This document shows, one piece after another, positions 1 through 11,200 of a stretch of 38,143 bases of DNA. The stretch comes from an uncultured Actinomycetes bacterium. Its GTDB lineage: Bacteria > Actinomycetota > Acidimicrobiia > Acidimicrobiales > Ilumatobacteraceae. How positions within the stretch are numbered: the stretch's first letter is position 1; every line of letters starts with the position of its first letter. The notes below the pieces were generated by a model. That model made no database searches. It was not told the DNA's origin and worked only from the letters and a program-made list of their open reading frames with translations. The position numbers were made by a program, and so were the translations under genes. The DNA lies in contig CAIQJP010000042.1 of assembly GCA_903872155.1 (NCBI GenBank), positions 147,028-185,170 on the forward strand. Reading direction: 5' to 3'.

Positions 1-16
1 CTGACAATAATTTCAT
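1..16 (-). CDS. Possible 5' end of a gene running off the left edge
   Basis: On the minus strand an ATG at 16-14 opens a frame reading M-K-L-L-S that leaves the window. A purine-rich GGCGGA lies just upstream of the ATG and could be a ribosome binding site. It would be the gene after fdhD on the same strand, about 60 bases downstream. Only five codons are visible, so nothing can be said about function and the call is tentative. Confidence 0.25.
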
Positions 17-77
17 GATTCCGCCTTTGACAAAACAATTTTCCCTCTTGACGACAATTGTATACAGAGTTATTACC

Positions 78-872
78 TCACGGGTTATAACGAACCGCCG
101 AGCCGTCTCTCACAAACCCAAAGAGCGAAATACCAGCGACTTTTGCTGTCTGAACTGCCAACGACGTCGGTGCGCTGACCGATACCAATGTGCCGAATCC
201 AGCCGCCCAGGCCTTCTGCACCATTTCAAAACTGGCACGACTCGACACAAAAAGTCCAAGGTCATGTGCGGGCAATGAGTGATCAAGAAGCAATCGACCA
301 ACGACCTTGTCAACCGCGTTATGCCGGCCAACATCTTCTCGGACCACGAGCACATTGCCTTCTGCGTCAAAAGCAGCAGCAGCATGCACAGCACCGGTTT
401 GATCAAAGAGTGTCTGACCCGGTCGTACCAATCCAGCGATTGACAAAACAAGGTCGTTTGATATTGCAGCGAGTCGTTCTGTTGGCAGGGGTGCCAAGCG
501 CTCAACCAATCCATCGATTGATTCAGTCCCGCACACACCACAACTTGATGTGGTCGTTCCTAGACGCGGCGTCGGGACCGGTGCTCGATTGCCCGTTTCG
601 ACGGTCACCACATTGAAGTTGCTCTCAACTGCCGAACCATCGGCGCAGTAACGCACACCTTGCACGGGCGCGCCGGCCAATAAGCCTTCGTTAAAACAAA
701 ACCCAACCGCCAATTCGTAATCATGCCCAGGAGTACGCATCGTCGTTGCAACTAAATGACCATCAAGGCGAATCGACATCGGCTCTTCGACGACTAGATC
801 GTCTGGTACGCGACGCGACGACTCAGAATCAATCTTGACGACCAATAATTTGTCCGTGCGCTTACGAGTCAT
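78..872 (-). CDS. fdhD: FdhD, formate dehydrogenase accessory sulfurtransferase
   Basis: FdhD carries sulfur from a cysteine desulfurase to the bis-MGD (molybdenum/tungsten) cofactor of formate dehydrogenase, a step needed for activity. The protein shows the family's SSCGVCG motif, with the two conserved cysteines near residues 111 and 114. It also has the HDYELAVGF segment near the start and the EDVGRHNAVDK motif in the second half. I start it at the ATG at 872 (MTRKRTDK, 264 aa, normal for the family). The longer frame to 944 would run into the divergent gene that starts at 898. No formate dehydrogenase is in the window, but selA and selB at 24.5-27.4 kb suggest a selenocysteine-type enzyme elsewhere. 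Confidence 0.93.
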   Translation of the reverse strand: MTRKRTDKLLVVKIDSESSRRVPDDLVVEEPMSIRLDGHLVATTMRTPGHDYELAVGFCFNEGLLAGAPVQGVRYCADGSAVESNFNVVTVETGNRAPVPTPRLGTTTSSCGVCGTESIDGLVERLAPLPTERLAAISNDLVLSIAGLVRPGQTLFDQTGAVHAAAAFDAEGNVLVVREDVGRHNAVDKVVGRLLLDHSLPAHDLGLFVSSRASFEMVQKAWAAGFGTLVSVSAPTSLAVQTAKVAGISLFGFVRDGSAVRYNP

Positions 873-884
873 TGCCTGAAAGGC

Positions 885-890
885 TACGGT
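885..890 (+). promoter_or_regulatory. Putative -10 box for a leaderless start at 898
   Basis: TACGGT fits the actinobacterial TANNNT -10 pattern and ends 7 bases before the ATG at 898, so transcription would start at about the A of the start codon. No Shine-Dalgarno sequence is seen. The site lies in the 25-base gap between the divergent fdhD and the 898 gene. Confidence 0.35.
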
Positions 891-897
891 CAAGCGT

Positions 898-2049
898 ATG
901 AGCAACGACGGCATTGACCCAGACGAACTGTGGGCCCAGACCACCGCCGTGCCCGTGACTCCCCCACCGTCAGGTACCCCTACTCGTCAACTCGTCATTA
1001 TCGGCGCAAGTGCCTTTGTCATCATGCTGATCGTTGGCTTGATATTGACGCTCGCACTCGGCGGGAAAGACTCAAGTACAGCCATTGTCACCACGTCAAC
1101 ATCGACCTCAACGTCGGTGGCTACTTCAACCACGTTCCCGACTCCAATTGTGACCACTTTGGCTCCCACCACAACAGACGAAACGACAACGACTTCATCA
1201 ACAACAACCACAGTTGTTGGTCCCATAACAAATCAGCCGATCACCGTCGCAGGCAGTCTTGGTATCAGCCATATCGCCGATGCCAAGACAACTCGCATTG
1301 ATAGCAACGCGTGGGTGATTGCATTCCGACTAGCCGATGGTTCGTATATCGCGCAACATGTCAGGCCAAACAATGGACAACTTGGAGACACCACGATCTA
1401 TCGCGTTGGGGCAACTACGACGGTCGTCAAAAGCGCGCCCAACCCAAATACCGATTGGATTCAACTGCACGATGTGTACACCGAATCGGGCTCAACTTTT
1501 GTTCTCTATTCGTTGAATACAAACTTCGTTTCACCCGAAGCAAAAGAAGAACTCTTTGCACTTGACGTCAACAATGGATTGACAACTTCTTTTGGCGTTG
1601 TCGGAGGAATGAACTCTGGAGTTTCTCGTTTGACCTATGGAAACAACATCATCGTTGGCGAGAAGTTTGAAGAAGCAAATGCCGGACCCTTCTTCTTGAA
1701 TCTTGATGGCTATACAACCAACCCCAATGATTTGGGACTGGCTGATTCGTATGACAATTGCACCGTTTGTCCGAGCAAATTTACTGTTGATCCAAGTGGG
1801 CAACGTCTGGCCTGGATTGAAGCCGACCTGCTCGTTGTTCTCGATCGAACGAGTGCACGTCGTATTGCTGAAATACCTTTGCCTAAAGGCCTGTACACAA
1901 ACATCAATTCACTCGATGTTTTAGGTGACCAGATTTTGATCAATGTCTACGATGCAACCATTGACACAATGGGTAAACCCATCTTGATGTCATTTGCCGG
2001 AACATCAACGATTCTTGATACCGCTGGTACTGCGACGTTTGATCAATAG
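898..2049 (+). CDS. Membrane-anchored extracellular protein with Thr/Ser-rich linker, unknown function
   Basis: This 383-residue protein is not recognised by family. It has a short Pro-rich cytoplasmic N-terminus, one transmembrane helix at about residues 31-54, and a Thr/Ser-rich linker (about 60-110) typical of glycosylated or wall-spanning stalks. An outside domain of about 270 residues follows. That domain has repeated short beta-like blades, with phrases such as 'WVIAFRLADGSYIAQHV' and 'RLAWIEADLLVVLDR', and a pair of cysteines (DNCTVCPS). It may be a beta-propeller, but this is inference only. The last 45 bases overlap, antisense, the end of the convergent surface-protein gene. The ATG at 898 lies 7 bases after a TANNNT box. 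Confidence 0.8.
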   Translation: MSNDGIDPDELWAQTTAVPVTPPPSGTPTRQLVIIGASAFVIMLIVGLILTLALGGKDSSTAIVTTSTSTSTSVATSTTFPTPIVTTLAPTTTDETTTTSSTTTTVVGPITNQPITVAGSLGISHIADAKTTRIDSNAWVIAFRLADGSYIAQHVRPNNGQLGDTTIYRVGATTTVVKSAPNPNTDWIQLHDVYTESGSTFVLYSLNTNFVSPEAKEELFALDVNNGLTTSFGVVGGMNSGVSRLTYGNNIIVGEKFEEANAGPFFLNLDGYTTNPNDLGLADSYDNCTVCPSKFTVDPSGQRLAWIEADLLVVLDRTSARRIAEIPLPKGLYTNINSLDVLGDQILINVYDATIDTMGKPILMSFAGTSTILDTAGTATFDQ

Positions 2050-3972
2050 ACCAGCACCCAACATCAGCATTGCGTACGGCAATAAAGTGAGGTTGTTGCC
2101 AGTTGCAGGAATACTCTCGAGGATCTGCTCAACCACTGGCGCAGGAACCAGAGTAATCATTTGCTTTGCACCACGTTCGCTAATCGGTGCATAGACACTC
2201 AAAGTGTGTTCTCCAACGAGATCAACCGGCAGAGTGATCTCAAGGGAAATCGCACCTTCAGCATCTGCCTGGACCGACGCCAACAAACGCGGTGTGGAAG
2301 CAATTGAAATCTCAACCCACTCGTACGGAAGGAAACCGCCGTAGGAAATTGTCGTGGTTTTTCCTGAAATCGCCATGGCGCCAGCTTTTAAGTCGACAAC
2401 GGGCAAATTGTTCATGGTTGTTTCATCAAGAGTTGGCTCAGTTGGCGCAACAAAGGTGAAGACACTCGGGAAGGTTCGTACACCGAAATCGCTCGTCACC
2501 TCGATATCAACTCTTCCCGCATCATGGGCGGGTGTAATCACAGTGAACGACGACTCATCCACCGGCACGATGGCCGCGGCTTCGATTCCGCCAAACTTAA
2601 CGCTCGTAATTTCGGCATCGTAGAAATTACCGCTGACAAGAATGCGAGTTCCTCCCAAAGTAGATCCTTTCGTTGTCGAAATAGATCCACCAGAAATTCT
2701 CGAAAACGTGAATGCATTTTCAAGCACTACGGTGCCAAGTGGACCGCTTAATACAATGTCAACGAGACCCGGAATGTGGCGAGGAGAAACCACGGTTGCA
2801 GTCGTAGAGGTTGTTTCAACAACTGCCCCTTCTATTCCGCCAAATGTCACTGTCGTCATATTTTCAAGACCTGTGCCAGTCAAAGTGAAAGTACTACCAC
2901 CGTTAGGCGTATCGGTCGCGACGTCAATACCAGTTAGCGTCGGCAACGGTGTACGACGCACGACAACACCGATATTTTCAACCGCTGAATAAATGAAATC
3001 TCCATGCTCCGAAAGCGCAAAGTCGGTCACGCCGATGTTGTTATTGATGGTTGCCTCGGCCCAAGTGTCGCCATTGTTGGCTGAGTACCAAGGTTTTGCG
3101 CCATAGCGAGATACGACCATCGTTGAGCCATCACGCGACATCGAACCTTGTGAAAATTCACTTCCGGTGTAAGTCGCATTAAATGCAGTCACCGTATGCC
3201 ATTGCGTACCCCCATTATTCGTCCAATAAGCACCGGGGTGATACCCAAACAAACTGCCAACCGCTAGCAGTGTCTGACCATCTTCCGATGAATCAATTGA
3301 CGTCCAAATATGTGCATAGTTATCGACCGTCAACGTTGTCCAAGTGGCGCCGTTGTTAGTTGACTTCGTCAAGTCCCCTGCACATTCTGCAAACAGAGTT
3401 AAACCATCACCTGATACAGAAACCGCTCCACAATCCAAAGGTGTCAAGGTTTCAAATGAATCTCCAGAGTCAATTGACAACAAAAGTCCACCACTGCTCG
3501 ACACTAAAATCACACTGCCGTTTGATGACATTGACACCGCGCTATAGGTCGTCGATGGTTCATCAAATTTGTTCACCCATGTAGCGCCGGCATCGTTTGA
3601 GAACCAAAGGACACCATTATCAATTTGTCCCAATTCGGTTTGACCGATCGCAACAATGATTTCGCCATCACTCGAAGTTTTGACATCGCTCCATCGCTCC
3701 GTGGGTGATCCACTGATCGGCGCCCAGGTCATGCCCGAATCTCGACTCGTCCAAATCGCGTCGTCAGTTGGCGTCGAAAAATCGCGTACGACGTAAGCGG
3801 TCGAACCACTCTCAGAACTAGCGACTGCGATGGGTCGATAATTAGCCTCTGACCCGATAGGACGAACAATCCATGTCGGAGCAACGCTGGCGCTTACCGA
3901 TTGATGTCCAATGAATGGAACCACAAGAGCGATCGCTACGAAAGTGGTGCTAAGAATTTTCCGCCGAGACAT
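2005..3972 (-). CDS. Secreted cell-wall protein with BNR/Asp-box repeats, IPT/TIG domains and LPXTG-like tail
   Basis: This is a 655-residue exported protein. It has an N-terminal signal peptide (basic RRK, hydrophobic core to about residue 28). Six Asp-box/BNR-type motifs of the S-x-D/N-x-G-x-T-W kind follow, near residues 76, 125, 166, 204, 251 and 297. These form a probable sialidase/VPS10-like beta-propeller. Two IPT/TIG immunoglobulin-like domains (about 345-430 and 430-515) and one further Ig-like domain come next. The C-terminus has the layout of a sortase signal: IPATG at 621-625, a hydrophobic helix, then KRRS and a basic tail. No sialidase catalytic residues could be assigned, so a binding or structural surface role is more likely than glycosidase activity. 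The 3' end overlaps the convergent gene by 45 bases. Confidence 0.85.
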   Translation of the reverse strand: MSRRKILSTTFVAIALVVPFIGHQSVSASVAPTWIVRPIGSEANYRPIAVASSESGSTAYVVRDFSTPTDDAIWTSRDSGMTWAPISGSPTERWSDVKTSSDGEIIVAIGQTELGQIDNGVLWFSNDAGATWVNKFDEPSTTYSAVSMSSNGSVILVSSSGGLLLSIDSGDSFETLTPLDCGAVSVSGDGLTLFAECAGDLTKSTNNGATWTTLTVDNYAHIWTSIDSSEDGQTLLAVGSLFGYHPGAYWTNNGGTQWHTVTAFNATYTGSEFSQGSMSRDGSTMVVSRYGAKPWYSANNGDTWAEATINNNIGVTDFALSEHGDFIYSAVENIGVVVRRTPLPTLTGIDVATDTPNGGSTFTLTGTGLENMTTVTFGGIEGAVVETTSTTATVVSPRHIPGLVDIVLSGPLGTVVLENAFTFSRISGGSISTTKGSTLGGTRILVSGNFYDAEITSVKFGGIEAAAIVPVDESSFTVITPAHDAGRVDIEVTSDFGVRTFPSVFTFVAPTEPTLDETTMNNLPVVDLKAGAMAISGKTTTISYGGFLPYEWVEISIASTPRLLASVQADAEGAISLEITLPVDLVGEHTLSVYAPISERGAKQMITLVPAPVVEQILESIPATGNNLTLLPYAMLMLGAGLLIKRRSTSGIKNR

Positions 3973-4045
3973 TCGATTATTCTACAGATAGGTCAGTAGG
4001 CGCCGAGAATGCTGAGGTCAATTCATCTTTCAACGTACATTTTGA

Positions 4046-4939
4046 TTACTTTTTCAACGACCCAGCCAAGACCTCAGCCGCTTCAGGGTGAAGTAACAAG
4101 TACAACGAGGGCTCGGTAAGTTCGAGTTCGATGATGACCGGGCCTTGAGCAGTCGGCAGTAAATCAACTCGCGCATAGAGCAATTTTCCAAAGCGCGACG
4201 ACAGCCACTTCACAGCTCTTTCGCCTATCAATAACTGCTCGGCAGTGGGCTGACGAATACCAATTTCTTCTTCGGCATACAAACCACCGGACATGTTTTT
4301 CTCTTGTGCCAACAATGCGCCTTTGGCAAAAGCATGCGAAAACTTACCGTCAATGAAGACCAGCCCTGTTTCGGATTCCACATCAACATCGGCCATGTAC
4401 GGCTGCAACATCACCGATCGTTGTACCGACAACAATTCACTGATGTGTTGTTGAGTGACATCGATGTTGCTGTGGCGTTCGGTGTCGTTACTGCCGGCGC
4501 TAATTGTGGGTTTCACAACTACATCACCCTTCGTCAGCAACTCACGCACATGTTCAAGCCAGTCCTCTTGACCAGGTTCAATAAAAACTGTCGGTACGAC
4601 GGGTAAACCCGTCTCCGCCACTTCAGCCAAATAATGCTTGTCAGTGTTCCATGTGATGACATCAAGCGAATTACTGATGGTGCTCACTGAACTCACCGCA
4701 CGAACCCACTGCATAAATTCGTCATAACGGCGGTGGTAATCCCAAGTGCTACGTATCACAACTTGCGCGTACGTCGACCAATCAATTGATGCATCGTCCC
4801 AGCACACTTCGTCAACTGCAATGCCAGTAGCCCGAACAGCTTCAAGCAAGAGCGGCATGTCGTAGTCGATACCTAGGGCTTCGCGACAGGTCACTAATGC
4901 AACAGAACCCCGAGTTGCCTCGGGGTTCTGCGCAATCAC
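4046..4939 (-). CDS. ATP-grasp domain protein
   Basis: The protein resembles the ATP-grasp family whose members start 'ALVTC' and carry 'VIRSTWDYHRR'. Visible family signs are that segment, the ATP-binding 'GDVVVKPTISAGSND' stretch, 'YMADVDVESETGLVFIDGKFSHAF', and the metal-binding 'VIIELELTEPSLYL' near the end. ATP-grasp enzymes join a carboxylate to an amine or thiol through an acyl phosphate. The substrate here is unknown. The start is uncertain. The frame is open to 5029, inside groEL, but the ALVTC strand must be kept, so I favour the GTG at 4939 (297 aa). A GTG at 4894 would cut off that strand. The gene follows groEL on the same strand, and a strong hairpin (4903-4930) lies within its first codons. 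Confidence 0.75.
   Translation of the reverse strand: MIAQNPEATRGSVALVTCREALGIDYDMPLLLEAVRATGIAVDEVCWDDASIDWSTYAQVVIRSTWDYHRRYDEFMQWVRAVSSVSTISNSLDVITWNTDKHYLAEVAETGLPVVPTVFIEPGQEDWLEHVRELLTKGDVVVKPTISAGSNDTERHSNIDVTQQHISELLSVQRSVMLQPYMADVDVESETGLVFIDGKFSHAFAKGALLAQEKNMSGGLYAEEEIGIRQPTAEQLLIGERAVKWLSSRFGKLLYARVDLLPTAQGPVIIELELTEPSLYLLLHPEAAEVLAGSLKK
4903..4930 (-). terminator. Perfect 12-bp hairpin with GCAA tetraloop after groEL
   Basis: On the minus strand CAGAACCCCGAG, loop GCAA, then CTCGGGGTTCTG form a perfect 12-bp GC-rich stem closed by a GNRA-type tetraloop, 32 bases after the groEL stop. Only a weak T-rich stretch (TTGCATT) follows, so it may be an inefficient terminator or an mRNA-stabilising hairpin. 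It overlaps the likely first codons of the downstream ATP-grasp gene. Confidence 0.65.
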
Positions 4940-4961
4940 TTCATTTAACGAACTGGACAGA

Positions 4962-6593
<1,632 letters not shown>

Positions 6594-6687
6594 TCACTTT
6601 CGTTGGGATGTCGATCGAACGATCGACGGACTAACTGATGGAGTAATAAACGCCACCCACGGGAGCAAACTCGGCCGTGAACAGCAG

Positions 6688-6714
6688 TTAGCACTCTAGA
6701 GGCAGGAGTGCTAA
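6688..6714. promoter_or_regulatory. CIRCE operator (HrcA binding site) of groEL
   Basis: TTAGCACTC, a 9-base spacer, then GAGTGCTAA is an exact match to the CIRCE consensus inverted repeat. HrcA binds CIRCE and blocks transcription of chaperone genes under non-stress conditions. It lies about 100 bases upstream of the groEL start and overlaps the predicted -10 box. No hrcA gene is in the window. Confidence 0.95.
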
Positions 6715-6722
6715 AGCGACAA
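6693..6722 (-). promoter_or_regulatory. Putative sigma-A type groEL promoter overlapping CIRCE
   Basis: On the minus strand a TTGTCG -35 (6722-6717), an 18-base spacer and a TAGAGT -10 (6698-6693) overlap the CIRCE repeat. This arrangement explains repression by promoter occlusion. Transcription would start near 6686, giving a leader of about 100 bases that contains the distal part of the operator region. Confidence 0.55.
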
Positions 6723-6796
6723 CTAGTGGGGCTGGTATTCGCCCGGAGTCGGGCTAGTTCTTGTCGCCAAATCAGACAATTTTGGCGCCTACCGCC

Positions 6797-6802
6797 TACC
6801 CT
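6797..6802 (+). promoter_or_regulatory. Putative -10 box for a leaderless start at 6809
   Basis: TACCCT (TANNNT type) ends 6 bases before the ATG at 6809, placing the transcription start at the start codon. No ribosome binding site is visible. The site is in the divergent region shared with groEL. Confidence 0.35.
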
Positions 6803-6808
6803 TGACTC

Positions 6809-8281
6809 ATGACCACGAACTTGGACGTCATCGTCGTTGGCGGCGGAATTTCGGGCTTATCCACAGCCCTCAAGCTCAGCCGGGCCGGCCACCGCATCAC
6901 TGTTCTTGAGCGCGACGACACCCCGATGCCCGAAAGTGCCGACGCAGCCTTCGAGTGGGACCGTCGAGGCGCTCCTCAGGTTCGTCACAGCCACGCATTC
7001 TTGGCCCGCCTGGTGTCGTTGTTGAAGGCCAACGAACCTGACGTTCTCGACAAGTTGTTTGAAGCCGGCGCCACCGAGATCAAGTTTGGCGAAGACCTTC
7101 CCGCCACGATGGAAGGGTTCGTCTCCGAGCCCGAAGATGCCGAACTCAACATGCTCACGTGTCGGCGCACAACGTTCGAGTGGGTCTTGCGTCGTGTCGT
7201 GCTTGACGATGGACGTGTTTCATTCAAGACCGGAGTTGGAGTTAAAGGACTAGTACATGAGACCGATGCGACTTCTGGTCTTGAACGAATCACCGGCGTC
7301 ACTCTTGAAGATGGTTCGCAACTCACTGCCGACTTAGTTGTTGTTGCTGGTGGACGTCGCTCGTCGTTACCCGATTGGCTGAATGACATCGGTGTCGGAC
7401 CGGTACAGGAAGAAGTTGAAGATACGGGCATCATCTACACCTCGCGTTTTTATCGACTGAATCCTGGTCAGGTCTATCCCCCACGCAACGGACCCATCGG
7501 TGGCGATCTTGGTTATGTCAAGTACGGCGTTTTCGTGGGTGACAACAACACGTTCTCAATCACATTGGCCGCACCATCTGATGATGCCGAACTCCGCACC
7601 AAACTTTCTGATCCTGCGACCTTTGATGAAGCGGCACGCAAGTTAGTTGCCACTGCGCCCTACCTTGATGGTCGCGCCACGCCTTTAGTTGATGAAGTTT
7701 TTGTGATGGCCGGATTGTTGAATCGTCAGCGCCATTACGTCGTTGATGGAAAACCACTTGTGCTCGGCATGTTGCCTGTTGGTGACGCGGTCTTGTGTAC
7801 GAACCCGTTATATGGACGCGGTTGTTCAATTGGTTATTGGGGTGCACACCTCATGGCTCAGGCCATTAACGAACATGCCGACGATTTATTAACTCTTGCT
7901 ACCGAATACGACGCAGCACTACAGCGCGAAATTGTTCCGTGGTATCTATCTGGTGTTCAACAAGATGCCGAAGCTCGTCGCGTGTCATCTGCATTATTAA
8001 AGGGCGACGACCCCGATGTTGACACTGCCGATCCGAAAACGTTTATGCGCTCAGTTCTGCGCGAAGGATTATTGCCAGCGTTGCGTTACGACCCTGTGGT
8101 GTTGCGAGCGTTTATGCGCAATCTCAATTTGCTCACCGCACCTGATGCAATGATGAATAATCCCGAAGTCATGAATCGCGTGTTCGCCATTTGGCAAGAT
8201 CGTGAAAACCGACCCGCTGAAATTCCGCTTGGACCAAAGCGTCGACGTGAATTCTTAGAACTTCTGAATTCTGCAGCTTGA
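6809..8281 (+). CDS. FAD-dependent oxidoreductase (monooxygenase/halogenase-like fold)
   Basis: The 490-residue protein begins with the Rossmann dinucleotide-binding motif GGGISG at residues 11-16, ending at the acidic ERD that binds the FAD ribose. A second FAD motif, 'PVGDAVLCTNPLYGRGCSIGYW', lies at about 325-345, where PHBH-fold monooxygenases have their GD box. Between them is the DLVVVAGGRRSSLPDWL segment typical of this fold. The best fit is a PHBH-type flavoprotein close to lipid-modifying or geranylgeranyl-reductase-like oxidoreductases. The substrate is unknown. The downstream glycosyltransferase gene begins one base after its stop, so the two are co-transcribed and probably translationally coupled. 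A shared role in modifying a glycan or glycolipid is possible but is inference. Confidence 0.85.
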   Translation: MTTNLDVIVVGGGISGLSTALKLSRAGHRITVLERDDTPMPESADAAFEWDRRGAPQVRHSHAFLARLVSLLKANEPDVLDKLFEAGATEIKFGEDLPATMEGFVSEPEDAELNMLTCRRTTFEWVLRRVVLDDGRVSFKTGVGVKGLVHETDATSGLERITGVTLEDGSQLTADLVVVAGGRRSSLPDWLNDIGVGPVQEEVEDTGIIYTSRFYRLNPGQVYPPRNGPIGGDLGYVKYGVFVGDNNTFSITLAAPSDDAELRTKLSDPATFDEAARKLVATAPYLDGRATPLVDEVFVMAGLLNRQRHYVVDGKPLVLGMLPVGDAVLCTNPLYGRGCSIGYWGAHLMAQAINEHADDLLTLATEYDAALQREIVPWYLSGVQQDAEARRVSSALLKGDDPDVDTADPKTFMRSVLREGLLPALRYDPVVLRAFMRNLNLLTAPDAMMNNPEVMNRVFAIWQDRENRPAEIPLGPKRRREFLELLNSAA

Positions 8282-8282
8282 T

Positions 8283-11200
8283 GTGAACCAGACTGCGTCA
8301 CGTCCGCGCATTTGCCTGGCGATGATTGTTCGTGATGCCGCTGATTTCATCACCGAGACGTTGCAATCGGTTCTGCCATACATTGACGAATGGGTCATCG
8401 TTGACACTGGTTCTCTAGATAACACCAAACAAGTCGTTCAGAACTTCTTTGATGAAGCCCGACTGAAAGGCCATCTTGTTGAACGGCCATGGATCGGTTT
8501 TGCCCACAATCGCACCGAGGCCATTGCACTGTGTCAGGGGCACGGCGATTACGCACTGATGATTGATGCTGACGATTTGATTCAAGGCCAACTTGATCTG
8601 TCACATCTCGATGCTGCCGGGTATTGCGTGCGGTTTGGTCCACACAACGTGTACTGGCGTCCGGCCCTATTTTCACTCAATAAAAATTGGGAATTTCGCG
8701 GAGCAGTTCACGAATACGCAGTTTGTTTAGAAGGCGATCCGACCGTCAACCTCAATGGTGACTACAACTTCGTCTTTCGATCGCTTGGTAATCGTGGGAA
8801 AGACCCACTGAAGTTTCAGCGAGACATTGATGTACTACTTGCGGAATACGAAAAAGATCCAGACGATCCGCGAACCGTTTTCTACCTTGCCCAGAGTTAC
8901 CGGGATCACGGCGACACTGAAAAAGCTATTGAGTGGTATCGACATCGATCAGATATGCGCGGCTGGGATGAAGAAACTTTTGTTGCAACTCTTGAACTCG
9001 GCAAGTTATTGGTACAAACAAAGGCCGAGGCAGAATCCGTAGTCGAAACCTTCGCACGTGCTTGGCAACTGCGACCTTCCCGCGCTGAAGCATTAGTTGA
9101 GCTTGCAAGATTTCATCGAATCAACGAACATTGGTTTGATGGCTACCTTGTGGCTTACCGAGCAAGCAGTATTCCTTTCCCTGAAGAAGACCGACTCTTT
9201 GTTGATGCCAGTGCATATCGGTGGCGAGCGCTTGATGAGTTGGCTATTTGTGCTTCACAACTTGGCAACCACCAAGAGGCGATTAGTGCATGTCACCGCT
9301 TGTTGACATCACCACATTTACCCTTTGACCAACGCGAACGCGTTTTGTGGAATCAGACCTACTCCATGAAATGTTTGGGCTTTCCCCAGAACATCATTCG
9401 CGAACAACCCTTAGAACGTCGATCCGGCCCCAAAGACGATGTCACTTTTACGATCACTACTTGCCGGCGGCGTGAACTGTTCGAACGAACAATGGATTCG
9501 TTTTTAGAAAATTGCCTTGACCATCACTTAATCTCTCGCTGGATTTGTGTTGACGATGGCAGCAGCGAAGAAGATCGCGCGGCAATGCACGAGCGTTATC
9601 CATTTTTTGAATTCATCTACAAAGATGGTTCAGAAATCGGTCATGCAAAAAGCATGAACCGAATTCTGTATGAAGTGCACAGTAAATACTGGTTGCACTT
9701 TGAGGAAGACTGGCAAACTGTCAAGCCCAGTCACTACATCAGTGCTGCCATTGCTGTACTTGATAATGATGATTCGCTCATTCAATGTGTCCTGAATCGC
9801 AACTATGCCGAAATTCTTGATAACCACAACATCGTTGGTGGACATCTTGTCGTGAGCCAAGATCATCAAGCCGTTTACCGAGTACACGATTACATCAACC
9901 CAGAGTCACCAGAATTTAATTCTCTACTTGCTCAAAATCCTGGACGACTCACTAATGCTTATTGGCCAGGGTTTTCATTGATGCCTTCATTACTGCGCCG
10001 TCAAGCCTTTGACGGTTTGGGTTCGTTCAACCCTGGTGCAGGTCACTTTGAACGTGATATGGCCGATCGAGCGATGGGTCGTGGCTGGAAAACCGCCTGC
10101 TTTGACGACTTAACGATGTTGAACATTGGTCGCTTGCGCATTGAGACCAATCCTGACGGCCCCCTCAATGCCTATCAGCTACTCGGCGTTGACCAATTCG
10201 CTGACTTTGAAGACATCACTGTCGGCATCGTCACCAATTGGACCGACGGCGACAACGTCGTTCGCCAGTGGCAACGGCAGTTTCCAAATAACGGTGCATG
10301 GAAAGGAGTACGCCTCGTGACGTCCGATGGCGATGCTGTACCGCACTTCACATTGGTGATTAATCATCCTCGGAACGAAGATCTACCAATCAACGTCAAC
10401 ACTTCAATCGTGGTACATATGGAACCGCAAGAAGGAACTTCGCTCTACGGAGACTGGGCAAAACCAGACTCGACGCGTTTCATGCACGTGCACTCTCGTG
10501 ACTTTGCCCTGAATTTCTTGGAGTGGCACCTTGACATAAGTTACGACCAATTGGCAACCACAAGTCCTAGCAAGACCGCAGACTTGTCAGCGATTGTCAC
10601 CGGCAAGCGATTATCTCCTGGTCATCACTTGCGCTTAGATCTCATTCACCATCTTGAATCAATCGAACACGAGATTGATGTTTTTGGACTCGACAACAAC
10701 GAGTCATTCAGAAATTACCGCGGGGCACTTCCATGGCTCGACAAACGCGAAGGTCTTGCCCCATACCGTTACACAATTGCTGTTGAGAATAACTCAGAGA
10801 ACAACTACGTCACCGAGAAACTGACTGATGCAATTCTTTCGGAATGCCTCCCCTTTTACTGGGGATGCCCCAACCTCGAAGACATCATTGATCCCGATTC
10901 GTTTATTCGATTACCTTCTGACGACATCACAGCAGCTACGTCAATCATTCGTGAAGCTATTGCCAAGGATGAATACTCTCGGCGCTTACCAGCAATCAAG
11001 CGGAGCAAAGAAAAGCTCCTGAATTCCTTGCAACTTGCTCCCACAATTTCACGGATTATTCGTGGGCACAACCTTCTCAATCAAACTCCGATTCATCTCA
11101 TTAATCTTGATCGGCGTGCAGATCGACTTGATGAGTTCATGCAACGCGTTTCGCTAGCAAGTGGAGATCGATTGGCCTCGCGCATCGAGCGGTTCTCGGC

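Noticed and set aside
6721-6759. AACTAG...CTAGTT inverted repeat between groEL and the oxidoreductase
   Set aside because: Six-base arms, 27 bases apart, with a short inner GCCCG/CGGGC stem. It could be an operator, but it is too weak to call.
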